64,000 nt of DNA from Clostridia bacterium (GTDB lineage Bacteria > Bacillota > Clostridia > Oscillospirales > UBA644): NCBI GenBank assembly GCA_017621705.1, contig JAGASR010000037.1:1-64000 (forward strand). The letters run 5' to 3'. The position numbers and the translations under genes are program-made. This document shows, one piece after another, positions 63,606 to 64,000 of this stretch; position 1 is the stretch's first letter; every line of letters starts with the position of its first letter. The notes below the pieces were generated by a model, which did no database searches, had not been told where the DNA came from, and worked only from the letters and a program-made list of their open reading frames with translations.

Positions 63606-64000
63606 TTATTCAGCAGTCCAGCGTGCGGAAGAACCGCAGGGAAGACTGAAACCCGTTGAGGTGACGGGAAGACCTATTTCATCAAAAGTTATTTTTCCGT
63701 GATCAAAACGTTTTTTCATACATGCGCCGAGAATATAGCCCATGCAGGAAGCGGAAAGACCGGTGGTGTAGGAATTGAGAAGAACAAAAAGCGGTTTATC
63801 GGAAAGGATATCGACTATCTTTTCCATAAGACCGAAGAGCTCGTCTTCAAGCTTCCAGACTTCGCCGTTTGGACCTCTGCCGTAAGACGGCGGGTCGAGA
63901 ATGACGGCATCGTAAGTGTGACCTCTGCGTTTTTCTCTTTCCGCAAATTTAACGCAGTCGTCAACTATAAAACGGATATTTGATATTCCGTTAAGGGTCG
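63606..64000 (-). CDS. Class I SAM-dependent RNA methyltransferase (RlmI/RlmK-like), 5' end cut off
   Basis: The visible C-terminal 130 residues read through the window edge in one frame. They include IRFIVDDCVKFAERE, the catalytic AVILDPPSYGRGPNG motif shared by 23S rRNA and related methyltransferases, and the end LPCGSSARWTAE. The N-terminal part of the SAM-binding fold lies beyond position 64000. It is 12 bp upstream of ecfA1 and probably in the same operon. The exact target base is not determinable. Confidence 0.8.
   Translation of the reverse strand, partial: TLNGISNIRFIVDDCVKFAEREKRRGHTYDAVILDPPSYGRGPNGEVWKLEDELFGLMEKIVDILSDKPLFVLLNSYTTGLSASCMGYILGACMKKRFDHGKITFDEIGLPVTSTGFSLPCGSSARWTAE

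Overview
The window looks like a chromosomal segment of an anaerobic low-to-mid-GC Gram-positive bacterium, most likely an uncultured gut member of the Clostridia (inference). The signs are near-consensus sigma-A promoters with 16-18 bp spacers, strong AGGAGG ribosome sites, DUF4830 and DUF5711 proteins, an oxygen-sensitive glycyl-radical chemistry set, many carbohydrate-active enzymes and an ECF vitamin-transport core. No rRNA, CRISPR array, phage or insertion sequence is visible; one tRNA-Arg(ACG) is present. The right edge cuts a methyltransferase gene.

Layout. 1-8.7 kb: an acidic repeat lipoprotein, malQ, a helix-turn-helix/zinc-ribbon regulator, lacZ with a promoter-overlapping operator, a frameshifted SDR gene and a MATE exporter. 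8.9-10.9 kb: a UmuC-type polymerase with its YolD-like partner. 10.9-20.9 kb: a glycan locus with two GH29 fucosidases, a beta-helix protein, an esterase, a metallo-beta-lactamase-fold protein and an atypical glycyl radical enzyme (GRE1) that lacks the usual acidic active-site residue. 21.1-29.8 kb: an accessory stretch with a DUF1538/tandem-PII pair, an XRE regulator bracketed by 138-bp direct repeats, an ECF-like sigma factor with a long C-terminal extension, an esterase, and an ABC exporter preceded by a 13-codon leader peptide and overlapping attenuator hairpins. 29.8-38.8 kb: an oligopeptide (Opp) importer whose subunits carry large insertions.

39.1-53.4 kb holds mostly one leftward transcription unit: six-hairpin protein, branching enzyme, DeoC-like aldolase, FGGY kinase, iron alcohol dehydrogenase, GRE activase, GRE2 and adenine deaminase, with a GH36-like gene in its own unit upstream. 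The kinase, GRE, aldolase and alcohol dehydrogenase have the logic of a radical-based sugar or polyol fermentation: phosphorylate, cleave a C-O bond by radical chemistry, split the deoxy-sugar phosphate by retro-aldol, and reduce the small carbonyl product. It resembles the anhydroglycolysis described for E. coli YbiW/PflD but is assembled from different kinase and aldolase families, and GRE2 has Cys-Gln-Asp where eliminating GREs have Cys-Val-Glu. This is the best candidate here for an undescribed pathway.

53.4-64 kb: tRNA-Arg, a DUF4830 protein, an unclassified structured or tRNA-like element, then a leftward housekeeping block (methyltransferase, ecfA1, ecfA2, ecfT, truA, DUF5711, cvpA, pgsA, clpE, trxB).
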